Below are positions 54,103-64,000 of a DNA stretch of 64,000 nt, piece after piece; position 1 is the first letter of the stretch; each line of letters begins with the position of its first letter. The stretch covers positions 620,001 to 684,000 of the forward strand of contig JARKIF010000013.1 of the NCBI GenBank assembly GCA_029378245.1. The letters run 5' to 3'. The notes below the pieces were generated by a model. It saw only the letters and a list, made by a program, of their open reading frames with translations, searched no databases and was not told the origin of the DNA. Source of the DNA: Roridomyces roridus. Its lineage: Eukaryota > Basidiomycota > Agaricomycetes > Agaricales > Mycenaceae. The translations under genes and the position numbers were made by a program.

Positions 54103-56966
54103 CTACGCCTCCCTCGCCCGCTTCGGCGCCTCCTTGTACCACTCGGGCACCTCATGGGCCTTGGGCACAGCCCTCCGCCTCATCTCCCGAACTTCATCCT
54201 CCTCCGTCGCCTCCCTCTCCCTCCTCTCCCTTTCCCTCTCTCGCTCCTTCTCTTCCTCCCGCACTTTGACCTGCGCATCAAACGCATGCCGTTCCTTGAC
54301 TCTCATGTCGGTCGAAAACGAAAACGGCGTGGGCGTGACGAGAGGGGCAGCAGCCTGCGAACGCCGCAACGCCAACGACGCATGCATAGCTTTAAAATCC
54401 GGGATCGTGTACCCTTTAGACTTGCTCCCGTCCGTCGGTGCGTCCTCGCCCGGGACCGTGGCCGTGGCGTTTATCTAAAGCAAAAGACAGTTTGAATGAA
54501 GATCTATTTATCTTTGTGAATAAACTTACCACCGTGTGCTTGGACCCACTCGAGGACGACGCCACAGGCGCTTTGCTCCCACTACCGCTATCACCCTGGG
54601 AGCGAGTACTCGTGGTCGTCCGTGACCAACGACTCGAAGAGATAGTAGGCTGCGACACCTTTCGCACACCGGTGACAGTCTTCCTCACCCCAACCGGTGC
54701 TGCTTGTCGCGGTGGCGCAGAAACCACGCGTGCACGCCCCCTCCCCCGAGCCGCACTTGGGCCTCGCGCGGCGCCGCTTACATCCACTCGACTCTTCTTG
54801 ATCGCACCAGTACCCGTGTGAGAAGCGACAGAAGCAGGACGAGGATGCTTGGCTGCAGGGCGCATTGGCGAGGGTGCCCGCACTGCAGCTTCAGCCTCAC
54901 CCTCGGCTTCGTCCGGCTTGGTTTCAGGACCAGATTGCACTTTCCTCGGAGAGAGCTGCGAAACTGTGAGCGGTCTGTCCTTGTCTTCGTCGTCGTTTGG
55001 CGTGTCAGCCTGGACCACATCCTCACGCCGGTCCATCCATGATCCACCACTCTCAGACCTCCTAAACGCTCAAATCAGCATCCGAGACAACCAAAAATAA
55101 CCGAACAACTTACGCTCCCTCGACCGAGTCCAGTTCGGCTTCGACGTTTTCCTCCATCTTCGGCTTCGTTTCCTCCATCTCGCTCACAGGGAGAGCCGGC
55201 GTCGCCTTGAGCTGCACATCACGCTTCGACACCGGCTGGGCGGGCTACAAGAGGGTGTCAACTCTGTTGCAAAATACAAATAACCGTCGTCTCACCTTCT
55301 TACCCTTCTCCACATTCGTCGCATTCCGGGCGGCTTTCGCTGGAGCTGGAGCTCGCACAGGCGCGCGATCTCGCTTCATAAAACCATCGTCGGGTTGGGC
55401 CTCGAGTTGTTTGCGAGGCGAGAGCTGGGAGACGGTGAGCGGACCTCCGTCGTCTTGCACCTCCTCGTTCTCGGCGGGCTTGAGCTCGTCGAGCTGCTCG
55501 TGAGCATCGACATTAGGGGCAACAGCGGAAGCGGAGGGAACGACTGCGGCCACATCTACATCTACTACCTCCTCGTGCTCGGCGACGTCAGAGACTCTGC
55601 AAAGCCCATCGCATCAGCAAAACCCGAGTGGATAGAAAAGAAAACGCACGGTGCACCGCCCTCCTGCTCCTGATCCACATCCGCTGTGGTACGCTCCGGT
55701 ATGACCTGCACACGTTTCGCAGAATCATCGACGGTGGATTTGAGCTTGGGCTTGACCACACCTCGCTTCACGTTCGAATCCACCTTGGATGCAGGCTGAG
55801 TGTGTCAGAACCGACCTAAAGGAAACAAAAGCGTACGAGAACGCACCTTTTCCTTTTTGCTCTTATCTTGGGAACCAGCCCGAGTCGATGGTTTCGCCGG
55901 AGGCGCAGACAACCCGGGATCGAGCTCAGTAGTGGATGCGGTAGGCTTGTCCTTTTGTGGCGAGAGTTGGGAGAGTGTGAGCGGGGCTTCAGCAGACACA
56001 GATGGGGGGTGAGCGTCTGAAGATTGCTGCACGCTAGCAGATTCGACCGGGCGTTCGTCTCGTCCGACGGCGGGGACAGATTGGGTAGGCGGAGAGATGG
56101 GTCTCGACTTGGGATGGTCCTAGATACGTGTATGGCTTTATAAAAGCCAGTACAAAAAATGATCCACGCACCTTTTCGCCGGCGTACGAAAAGATAGGTT
56201 CTTCCGCTGCTTCGCGCAGTGCGTCGGCAAGGTCCTCGTCCCTATCGTTGGGAGGAAGATGTCTGGGTCCCTGAGCATCGTCCATCGTCGTATCTATATC
56301 CACATGCATCCCGCTACCGTACATGAGCAGGCGAGCCGCCATCCCACCATCCGAGGGGGGCGCGGGCGCTGGGATCGCTGGCTTGCTCGTGGTGGATTTC
56401 GGTTTCGATTTTGAGGGAGGGTTCGTAGAAGTGGCCGATACGGCTGAATTGGAGCGGGTGTGCTTCATGATGGGTGCGGGCTGAAGAGAGCCTCATCAGA
56501 AGATAGCACGAATATGAGGATGTCGTAGCAGACGCACCTTTGAAGCCCTCGTCCTCGGCTTGTCCTCGACTCTGGCTCCTTCGTCAAGGACCTTCGCCCG
56601 CGGCCCTTCTGTGACTGTAGACTTGACCGGGGCGCTGATGGTCCGGGTGGCATCGTTATCGTCGTTTTCGAGAAGAGCTCCTTTCGCCTTTGCAGACACG
56701 GGCTTTGGGACCCGAGAACTCGCTATGTTGGACCGCGTGGTTGGGAGTAGTTTGGGTGGAGAGGACGTTGCGGCCGGTACCAACTCGTGCTCGTCGACAC
56801 GCGAATCGTCGCCCGCAGCAGCGTGGAGAAAATCGTCGCCCCCGTCAGCACGGAGGAGGTCATCGGCGACGGTGGCTTCGGTGGGTATCTGGAATGAGAA
56901 GGAGAAGGACGCGTCGGAGAGGTCGGGGAGGTGCCTGAGGCTGATATCTCGCAGCGAGCCAGCCAT
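54103..56966 (-). CDS. TPX2-like spindle assembly protein
   Basis: A multi-exon gene with the start MAGSLRDISLRHLPDLSDAS at 56966. Most of it is disordered, Ser/Pro/Lys rich. The C-terminal part (from GYTIPDFKAMHASLALRRSQ to the stop near 54103) contains TPTPFSFSTDMRVKERHAFD, then a long E/R coiled coil and the end RRAVPKAHEVPEWYKEAPKR, the TPX2 C-terminal microtubule-associated motif. TPX2 proteins bind microtubules and help build the mitotic spindle, in animals with Aurora A; the fungal forms are shorter and little studied. Three copies of LT(V/L)SQLSP(R/Q)K lie at about 54973-54944, 55439-55410 and 55981-55952. Each ends in SPxK, a CDK consensus. Exons are joined by about 50-bp introns (for example near 56110-56170 and 54480-54530). 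Nuclear or spindle location is inferred. Confidence 0.78.
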
Positions 56967-57357
56967 GACGGTCGTGGTAAGTGGCACGTTGATCAACATC
57001 ATGTGACCGATAAATAAATCACGCTACAAAGAACGCCAAGCAAACAAAGCTTTTCTTCTGACTCTAATGCCGCTCAATCCAAGCATAACCTCTGGCTTGC
57101 AACCACAGCTTCGGGAATCGAGCTCTCGTTCGATAATCGAATGCATCGCCGTCAAACACTGTCTCAGGGGCTAAGCCAGCAAAATGCCCTCATGCCGGCC
57201 GGCCGTTTTGCGACCAGGCTTCAAGTGCTGCCGTGGTTCAGTGTGGTCCCTGAATCTAAATTTTCAGACCGCCGTACAAACTACTCTTAGCACCTCACGA
57301 CCCCTCAAAGTCTAGCCCCACCTTTCCTCCTGCTTTCTTCTCATGCGGTGGAGTATC
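56967..57357. other. promoter region of TPX2-like gene
   Basis: No gene seen. A cluster of CATGCCGGCCGGCC-like GC palindromes near 57190 and AT-rich stretches are present; the promoter of the minus-strand TPX2-like gene must lie here. Confidence 0.35.
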
Positions 57358-57616
57358 TACAGCCGTTTTCAAAACAGTATACGGGTTTGGAGCCTCGCTC
57401 CACGTACGTTTGTGCTGACCTTTGTTTGACGGAGAGTCGAGCTTCCGCTCCACTCAACTCCACAACTCAATGCAAGAGCTGTGCCGTGGCTAGACGGCAT
57501 TTCCCTTTCCTGGCAGGCGAGTGGAGTGGAAGCAGACTCACCGGCACACAGAGGTCAACGCAAACGAAGGTGGAGCACTGCATCAAAACCCGTATACTGT
57601 TTTGAAAACGGCTGTA
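57358..57616. mobile_element. Tc1/mariner-type MITE, foldback
   Basis: A 255-bp element (57360-57614) has perfect inverted ends starting CAGCCGTTTTCAAAACAG (29 bases, 31 with the flanking TA), with TA on both sides. Weaker inverted similarity continues inwards (GCTCCAC and CGTTTG..TGACC), so almost the entire element can fold on itself. No coding capacity. TA duplication and CAG start fit Tc1/mariner. Confidence 0.72.
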
Positions 57617-60600
57617 TCAAGAGCGTCCGGCAGCGGTGGTCTAGACCCGGAGACAGCCCGAGCTGGCAGCAAGTCCTGCTAATTCTACTTCCCCCTTCCC
57701 TCACAAGCAGTGGAGCATCTAACTCCGCCGTGAAGAGCCAATAAGCAACCTGATCTGACTCACAATTACTTTCTATTGCCTTCCAGAAGCACCCCAAAAC
57801 TTTTTCAATGGCCCCATTCTTCGCTCACCACAGCCAATAACCGTATCGGCCGACAGTAGCTCCAAGATTTTCGACAGGCGGCAGTATCCCATGCGGAGTC
57901 GGAGTCGGTCCCGATCGCGGGTGGGCATCCACGCCACCGGAGACAGCTGGACACTAGACGACGGTTTTTCTTGGTCGTGTGCATCATGCCCTTCGCCGTC
58001 GCTCGCAATCCCTCCGATATATGCCTTACCTACCGTACGTGAAGCCGCTCCACTTCGCCGTCTTGGCGGCGCTCACGCCACCACATACCCATAGCTTCAC
58101 TCGTAATGGCGAAGCGACCCCTTTTCTCTTCTCGAACGCTCCAGGCCGTCAAATCCATAGAGGAGCGTCCTTGTCTGGGCTATTCATTTGCGGAGAGATC
58201 CGACGACAAACTTGTACTTTGTCTGATACCACTCCCGCGACCACTGACTCCCGGACAACGCATTTCAACCACATTTGCGCTGTCACCTATACAGGCCATT
58301 CCGCCTTCTCTTCTACTTACCTGTCACAAATCCCTACTCTACTGGATTCTGTCTTGACTTCGCCCCTTCTCACAGCATATTCAATACTTCTCTGCGACGC
58401 ACTTCTTCCTCCGCCCTTCCTCTCGAGACTTCGTTTACTCCGGGAGAAACTTGTCCTACAAATTTTCCTCTGCTTCATTCGCTGTCGTAGCTTCTCATCA
58501 GTACCCTCGAACACATAAGAAGCCCATGGTACTATTCCGGTTCTCGACGGCCCCTCTTCTCACGCCGTTGAGTCTTGATTCCTGCTACGGAATGAGTTTC
58601 TCTCTGAATCCACCTGTAGCAAAATTGGATCGTCGAGTCTCGAGCTACCGAGAGTCGCGTCAGGGATGCCTGGCGACGTACGTTATCGTCATCCCGCCCC
58701 CACTGCTGCCGGTCATACTACTACCTGCTTCTGGAGCTTGATTCCCTTTCAACCAACAGATAATTTTCGTCCTGACGTGGCGACGAGAGTGGAAAGAAGG
58801 CTGTCGCAGCTCACCACCCACCAGCCCACGTAGAGAGGCTCACCTACCGACTGGTATCGCATCCGCATCCGCCATAGCAACACGCTCATTTGTATCATTC
58901 TGCAACCCGCCGATTTGCCAACCGACTTCAACGATGTCCAGCTGGTGACTTGTGTTCTGTTCCCTCCAAGTACCATATATGTAGTGTCCCAACTTCTTTG
59001 ACATCAACCCCGATCTTCTCGTATATATTATCTACAACAAGATCAATCGAGTTTCACCGGGAGCTTTGACCAAACTCTTGTCCCCATTTCTCCCCGCCCC
59101 TTCCACCGATTGATTCGTGTCCATCTATCTTGTTTCCCGACCGCAGCCCGCTAGCTGCGTGCGACGTTGGGCAACGAGGACGTTGCCATTTTCCGGGTGG
59201 GCACATGTGGTAGAGAGATCTGTCGGGGCTTAGTCAGCAGATACGTAGGGTTAGGGTCAGGTCCTCTTGTCGTTAGCTACCACGACATCCTGCTATCTGG
59301 GGCGCTCCAGTGGGCGCTCACTCTTCTTTTCGGAAGCAATTTATCGAAACATTCAGCTTGTCAAGTAAACTTCTTGTTTGGCCAGGAGTAATACGCCAAG
59401 GTCTCGGAACGGATCCTGAAAATCTGCACTCGGAGCTCAGCTCAAATCTTACAAAATGGGCAGACGGGCGGCAAATCTCATCGTATTTGCTCAGTTCAAT
59501 GCACCTACGGATGGCCATCTGATACACGATTCGGCCGCCACGCGTACCGCGGTTCCCATTGGTTGAGAATCCCGTCGAGTATTACTCTCCTTCGATCTCG
59601 GACACGATTATGCCAGTCCAGGGGCACGATCGTAGCCGCTCTCCGGTCGGTGCGGATTGTCGGCGCAGACCGTTGGTCCCAGTGAATCTCCCGAGAAGAC
59701 TAGACGGTGCGTTGTCCTCTCGAATTTTGTCGTCGCTATCCTGCACTATGCAAGCTAAACGACGCACACACCACCCGCTTTGTCCTTGCTCTTCATGTGA
59801 TCCGTGTCGTCTGCTTTGGCTCCAGCGCCCACACAGGTACATAATACTAGAATTCGGCGTCTCAAAGCAACACCGCGCGGTTCAAGTTCGCATTATCTAA
59901 CTATCGGTCAGCAGACTCTATACAGATCCGTTCATTATCCCGACCGCCTACGCACCGCGCATCCGCTGCATTTCCGAGTCCCCGATCATGGTGACATAGG
60001 ACGCACTCAACGGAACACGGATTTGTTGGCTGCGTATTTGTATTTCCACTCTCTGGGCCGCGGAAATCTTTCTGTGTTTCCTCCTCTGCCGTGAAATCCC
60101 TGGACACAGTACTGCCTCGGACCAAGAAGCTCAAAAATAGTTACCGCGGACGGTAGGCGTGGCCGTGGATTGTCTTGCCTACGCGTCATCGCACGGCGGT
60201 AAACACGGTCTTTGCTGTGCACGGCGAATCGTGATTCTTCGCACTTGAACCCACCTGACACGGGCATCCACGGGTTCCTCTCAGAGTCATACAAGTACAA
60301 CTCGGTCATCGGGCCGACCCGTCTCGCACGTTCTCCCCTGTCCAGGAGCAAGTCTAGATATGGCATGTGCTAGTAAACAAGCTTCGCTCGACAGTCGAGA
60401 TAAGGCTTCAAGCGTCAAGGATGCTGCCCAAGTTGAAGCGCTGCTTTCTCGGTTGTCTCCAGGGCTTCCATGGACTCACAAAGCCGCGGAGGCACTGGGT
60501 GATATCACTCACGCTGATTCTTCTCCGCGGATATGGCTCTCCGAATAAAAGAGGCTGTTCAGAAGGTTAGTGCACTTCCATACATCAACAATACCAGACT

Positions 60601-61172
60601 CGGCTCCCAAATGAGGGTGACATTGAGGGCTTTGGCTCGGAATGAAGCGGAAGGAGAGCCGAGACCCGGGACTCTGGATCCTGGACGCTTGGGTAGCACT
60701 GCCAGAAGGCGTCTTCAAATTCTACCAGATCAACACAGGTCGAAATTCATCCATCGCGTTCGGTTGATCAAACGGGTTGTCCCGCTCTTGATCCGACGTT
60801 TCGAGGACTACTTATTCTTGGCTGCTAATGGCGCGATATGACACGGTCAAATAGATCCCATCTGGCTTCAAGAGCCGAAAAGGTAGTTTCCTTATCTTGG
60901 TCTGAGCCAAGTTCGAATGTCGTGCGACATGTTCGAACGTATTTGGTCTTCCGCGGGAGGACACATGACATTTGCCCCTGCTTTCCCACTGCTACTGTCA
61001 CTTAGCGCCGCTGTCCCAAAGAAGCCCGGAGATGCGATGTCCGTAACATTTGATGAGATTCGAAAGAGGTCATTCAGATGAGATCGAATGTCGAGTCAAG
61101 CCCCGCTTAAGCTCCCCGGCACGGCCGGAAAAGGACTAACCAAATGTATGGCGTTCGCAAACCGAAAATGAA
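57617..61172. other. gene-poor interval, no firm gene
   Basis: About 3.6 kb. Plus frames at 57979-58518 (179 codons), 59559-59900 and 60533-60841 are open; the first overlaps two other plus frames, and none shows a domain. A minus frame at 60366-60007 is also open. Possible introns exist, but no model is convincing. Downstream is copy 4 of the small family. Confidence 0.3.
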
Positions 61173-61183
61173 ATAAAAGGCAG
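61173..61183 (+). promoter_or_regulatory. TATA-type box of small gene copy 4
   Basis: ATAAAAGGCAG followed by CCCAA, as in copy 2, 87 bp from its end to the ATG at 61271. Confidence 0.7.
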
Positions 61184-61270
61184 CCCAATTCCGGGACAAG
61201 GACCCATCGCCCTCCATCCACCCACCCCAGTAGACTTGCATTTTCTCTCCCCCACAACCCATCGTCAAAC

Positions 61271-61513
61271 ATGTGTACAACCTCCACCCCGAGTCCTACC
61301 GTGCAGCGCGCAGGTGATGTGGCATCTCTGCACCCACACGCACCCAAATCCTCCAACGATTCCCCCGTAAACCACAACGGACCACAGTGCGCTCACTGTG
61401 GATGGCGCGGCGGAGGACACGCGTGAGTCATTTCCACGCGCCGTTTCTACTTTGCAAAACTCAAACCCTCATTCAGTGCCAAATGCATTTTTAACGCGAC
61501 AGCATGCCGTTAG
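61271..61513 (+). CDS. small Cys-rich family protein, copy 4
   Basis: Two exons, 61271-61422 and 61477-61513, with a 54-bp intron (GTGAGT to TTCAG), give 62 residues. The leader starts MCTTSTPSPTVQR; the block is VNHNGPQCAHCGWRGGGHA, then after the phase-2 intron AKCIFNATACR and a stop. It is the most diverged copy: Ser to Ala in the CxxC, Pro to Ala before KC, and the tail ends right after ACR, so the RRNxC end of the other three is missing. The four core metal-type ligands stay. Without splicing the frame stops at the intron's TGA, so splicing is needed for the tail. Function unknown. Confidence 0.76.
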
Positions 61514-63804
61514 AGCTCCCCTCTTCGCCTTCCAAGACTGTGAGTATCTGTCCTGTCTGTCTTGTGCCATTCGTTGACTTGCAGCAAGCCGGATTGTCAG
61601 AATTGCTCGCTTGGCGCGAAGCCAAGACATCAGACTCGTACCTCACTTCCCTTCACTGTAACTTCAAGCGGCACTCTGTATTACTTATCACTGCGACGGG
61701 GTTTGTACGAATATAAATAATGTAAAGTGGTTGGATGTGAATCAAATTGCATGGTTACAATGTTCCTCTTTCTTTTGCAACAAGCTGTGGGCATACCAAC
61801 GCGCCTCATAGCCAGACACAGTGTTATCTTCTCCAAATGATCCGCCTTAGCAGCGCCTTTCTCCCGTGGCCCAGGCGCAATCTGTCAAACCGTAACACCC
61901 GAATATTGTTTGATTCATCGGCTGTGAACTTCTCAATAGCAATAGAACGTAAGCAATCGGCACAGATTGTGTATTCCTTGACATGCTGAAGTGGCCAGTC
62001 AAGACATGCCAGGTACATTCGATGATCCTACCGTTTCCTACGTTTACTCCACTGTCGTCCATGACATCCGGATCGCGTCGGCAATCTCTCGATCGAAGGA
62101 CGAACTTACTTGCGAGTCGCCTGACGATCCTGCGAGCAGAACTTCTTCCAAAGTGGGGAATTGCCCTTGCGTTCAAACTGCCTTTCAACAAACGGCAGTA
62201 AATCCATATGTCGTGTAGCCCGTTGTGGCCTGCTGGGAATAAGCAACTTGTTCGAAGCACCGATCACTGGCGAAGCACCTTCGACGATTAAGTTCAGTCG
62301 GTTCACGAAGGAAAAGTTGTACGTTTGGAGTCTTGACAATGATTGTCCCCGTAGCTCCACAGGTTGTCCACAGGACGGACATTGACGGATCAGGAGTGAG
62401 TGAGCCCAATCCTCCCTCAATGCGCGAATCATTGTCAACGCAAGAATCGGCGCTGGTCGGCCCTCTCAAAAAAAAAAAAAAAAAAAAGTCGCGAAGTCGA
62501 GGACGTAATGCATTTGAACCAAAGAGGAGTCAAGGTCCCAGATATTTGGTAGCGAGGCCTGGGATGATTGATGGCGAGTCAGTGCCGAGAGGCAATAGAG
62601 TCTAGTGCTAGGTGCCAACGGACTGGAACGGAAATCAACTTACAGCGTGGAGACACCCGTCTTTCTCGGAATCGCGCCATTGAAATATTTTCTTCTTTTT
62701 CACGAAGTTTAGTGGCGTTGAGACCGGCGGCGGAATGGCCGGTGGGAGTGCGGGTAGGGGATCAGGGTGTCTTCCTGCCAACGAACACAGAACGTAGTGT
62801 ACACAGTGGTGGGTATAATTGTCACTGTCCCGAGTCTGGCTTCCAGACAAGTGCGATTGACACGGCAGTCAGCAAGCATAAAAATACTTGCCTGGTTGAA
62901 TGACATGGTTGTACCTAGAAGGCACAAACGAGCTTCTACGCCAGATGGATTCCATTCTCCAAGGATCCAGTTTCTGCCGTGAACAATAAATTCCCATCGG
63001 GAAAGGCACAGAAGACTCGCGTAGATGCTAGAAGCCCTTCTAGGAGTTTCACCTGGCGATCTCTGCAGGAAGCAAGTTCAAACCCCGCTTGTTTCGTCCT
63101 GGGTTGGAACCTGGGCTTCGATCGAACAACGATTCCGAGTCTTAAAAAAATATTTTTAAGCTCGGTCTTATCGGCCCGTTTCCCGCCAAAGTGGGGGTCC
63201 AATTTTTACCGATGACATCTTTGAGCCCTGGTTGTTTGGCTCTTACAACTTCCTTATAAGGTAATTTTGGCGGTGTTCTGGCTCCATTTGGTTGCTCTTA
63301 GTCAATTACTCACACCGCAGGACCCCGATTAAAAGGCCGCCCAAAGCTTCATTTTTTTGCTAGATATCGTAGTACAAAACAATGTTCTAGTTACTCACAA
63401 TAACAGTGTAAAAAAAAATCTCCTTCAGTTGCAGCCTGATACCTGTAGAAGTTAGATGTGAAAACGGGTCGGTGATATGCCGAGTAAAAAGCCGGGAGCC
63501 GAGCGAGCCGTTTCAGTGTGTATTTGATGTGATATCACGGCGCCGTTGCGCTGCCGTGCTTTTAGCCATATTGATCAGCCAATTTTGATACATGATATCA
63601 CTTGAAACAGGCCAAGCCACAGATGCCGAATTATTGCCGGTAAAAGGCCCGAAATCAATGAGCCCGATTTCTGCGATAAAACGCACCTTTTTGTGCATCG
63701 GTGGATGATCCACCGACGGTCGCGCGCCCGTCCGACGCTCATCGTCGGACGTACAGAAAACAAATCATGCAGTGTATTATAGTAGGTAAAAAATGTACAA
63801 GCGA
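61514..63804. other. gene-poor interval near right edge
   Basis: No supported gene. Contains a 21-base A run (62468-62488) and the palindrome CTTAAAAAAATATTTTTAAG near 63142-63161. AT-rich DNA with inverted GTTTCA..TGAAAC motifs lies at 63509-63606. Minus frames at 62260-61847 and 62469-62185 are open but have no domain signature. Confidence 0.35.
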
Positions 63805-64000
63805 CTACTGAGATGTTGCTGCTGAGGCAGACTGATGATCCAAGTAGTCGGCACAGACACTGTCGAGGTTCTTGGCAGCGCGCAAGACGGCGTTATACCC
63901 GCGAATCCGCCTGGCCCAGCGCGCGTTGTTCAAGACGACGGCCTTCCCCTCAGAAATCTCGCCCAGGATGCCCTGGAACCACGACTCGCAGTCTGGTGAC
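63805..64000 (-). CDS. C-terminal end of unknown protein, partial
   Basis: A minus-strand frame enters from beyond the right edge and stops at 63805-63807. It gives 64 residues, starting SPDCESWFQGILGEISEGKA, then VLNNARWARRIRGYNAVLRA and a tail ending SASAATSQ. The residue mix and codon use look coding and the frame has no stop across its length, but I do not recognise the family. A start and upstream exons lie outside the window. Confidence 0.45.
   Translation of the reverse strand, partial: SPDCESWFQGILGEISEGKAVVLNNARWARRIRGYNAVLRAAKNLDSVCADYLDHQSASAATSQ

Noticed and set aside
57979..58518. 179-codon plus frame
   Set aside because: Two other plus frames are open in the same stretch; no domain or good start context.
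62468..62488. 21-base A run as a retroposon tail
   Set aside because: No element body or target duplication found; a simple homopolymer is enough.
1..64000. CRISPR arrays, bacterial operons or a biosynthetic core enzyme
   Set aside because: No spaced direct repeats, no ribosome-binding-site-led gene runs and no polyketide, peptide or terpene synthase motifs in any frame.

Overview
The window is nuclear DNA of a basidiomycete fungus, most likely an agaricomycete. The genes that can be read have many short introns (about 40-70 bp). Several belong to families typical of that class: DUF6533 membrane proteins, DUF6699 proteins, F-box/LRR proteins and single-pass proteins with Ser/Thr-rich ectodomains. 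The large retroelement is a Ty3/Gypsy chromovirus. There are no bacterial-type operons, rRNA genes or CRISPR arrays. Species cannot be told from this stretch. Exon borders were read by eye from phase, splice sites and family patterns.

Layout. 1-12.1 kb is gene-bearing and mostly on the minus strand: a Zn2Cys6 regulator (3378-2578), two tandem single-pass membrane proteins (5563-4165 and 8080-6652), a lipocalin-like protein in six exons (9757-8938) and a type II membrane protein with repeated Thr-Ser-Asn strands (12110-10485). 12.2-27 kb is a transposon graveyard. It holds non-autonomous inverted-repeat elements, two solo LTRs of two different families, a 7-kb chromovirus flanked by a 5-bp target duplication and itself split by a third solo LTR, a tRNA-like sequence and broken pieces of an F-box gene and an alcohol dehydrogenase gene. 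27.2-36.8 kb holds a damaged F-box/LRR gene, a DUF6699 gene, a DUF6533 seven-helix protein and a NIF3-like gene. 36.8-64 kb is gene-poor. It contains a TPX2-like spindle protein (56966-54103), the end of an unknown gene at the right edge, several small DNA-transposon derivatives and four members of one tiny two-exon gene family.

The four-member family is the most unusual content. The genes lie at 39551-39278 (-), 45517-45784 (+), 53228-52947 (-) and 61271-61513 (+). Each encodes 62-71 residues with an N-terminal stretch of low conservation, then a near-invariant CxxC-GWRGG-HA block, an intron at exactly the same phase-2 position, and a KCIFN-AC tail. Each has the same ATAAAAGGC(A/G)G box 63-98 bp upstream of its ATG. 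Function is unknown; the Cys/His spacing suggests a small metal-binding fold.

No single pathway links the recognisable genes. The region is best read as ordinary housekeeping and surface-protein genes separated by fast-changing accessory DNA, in which a small cysteine-rich peptide family has spread and transposons have nested repeatedly.
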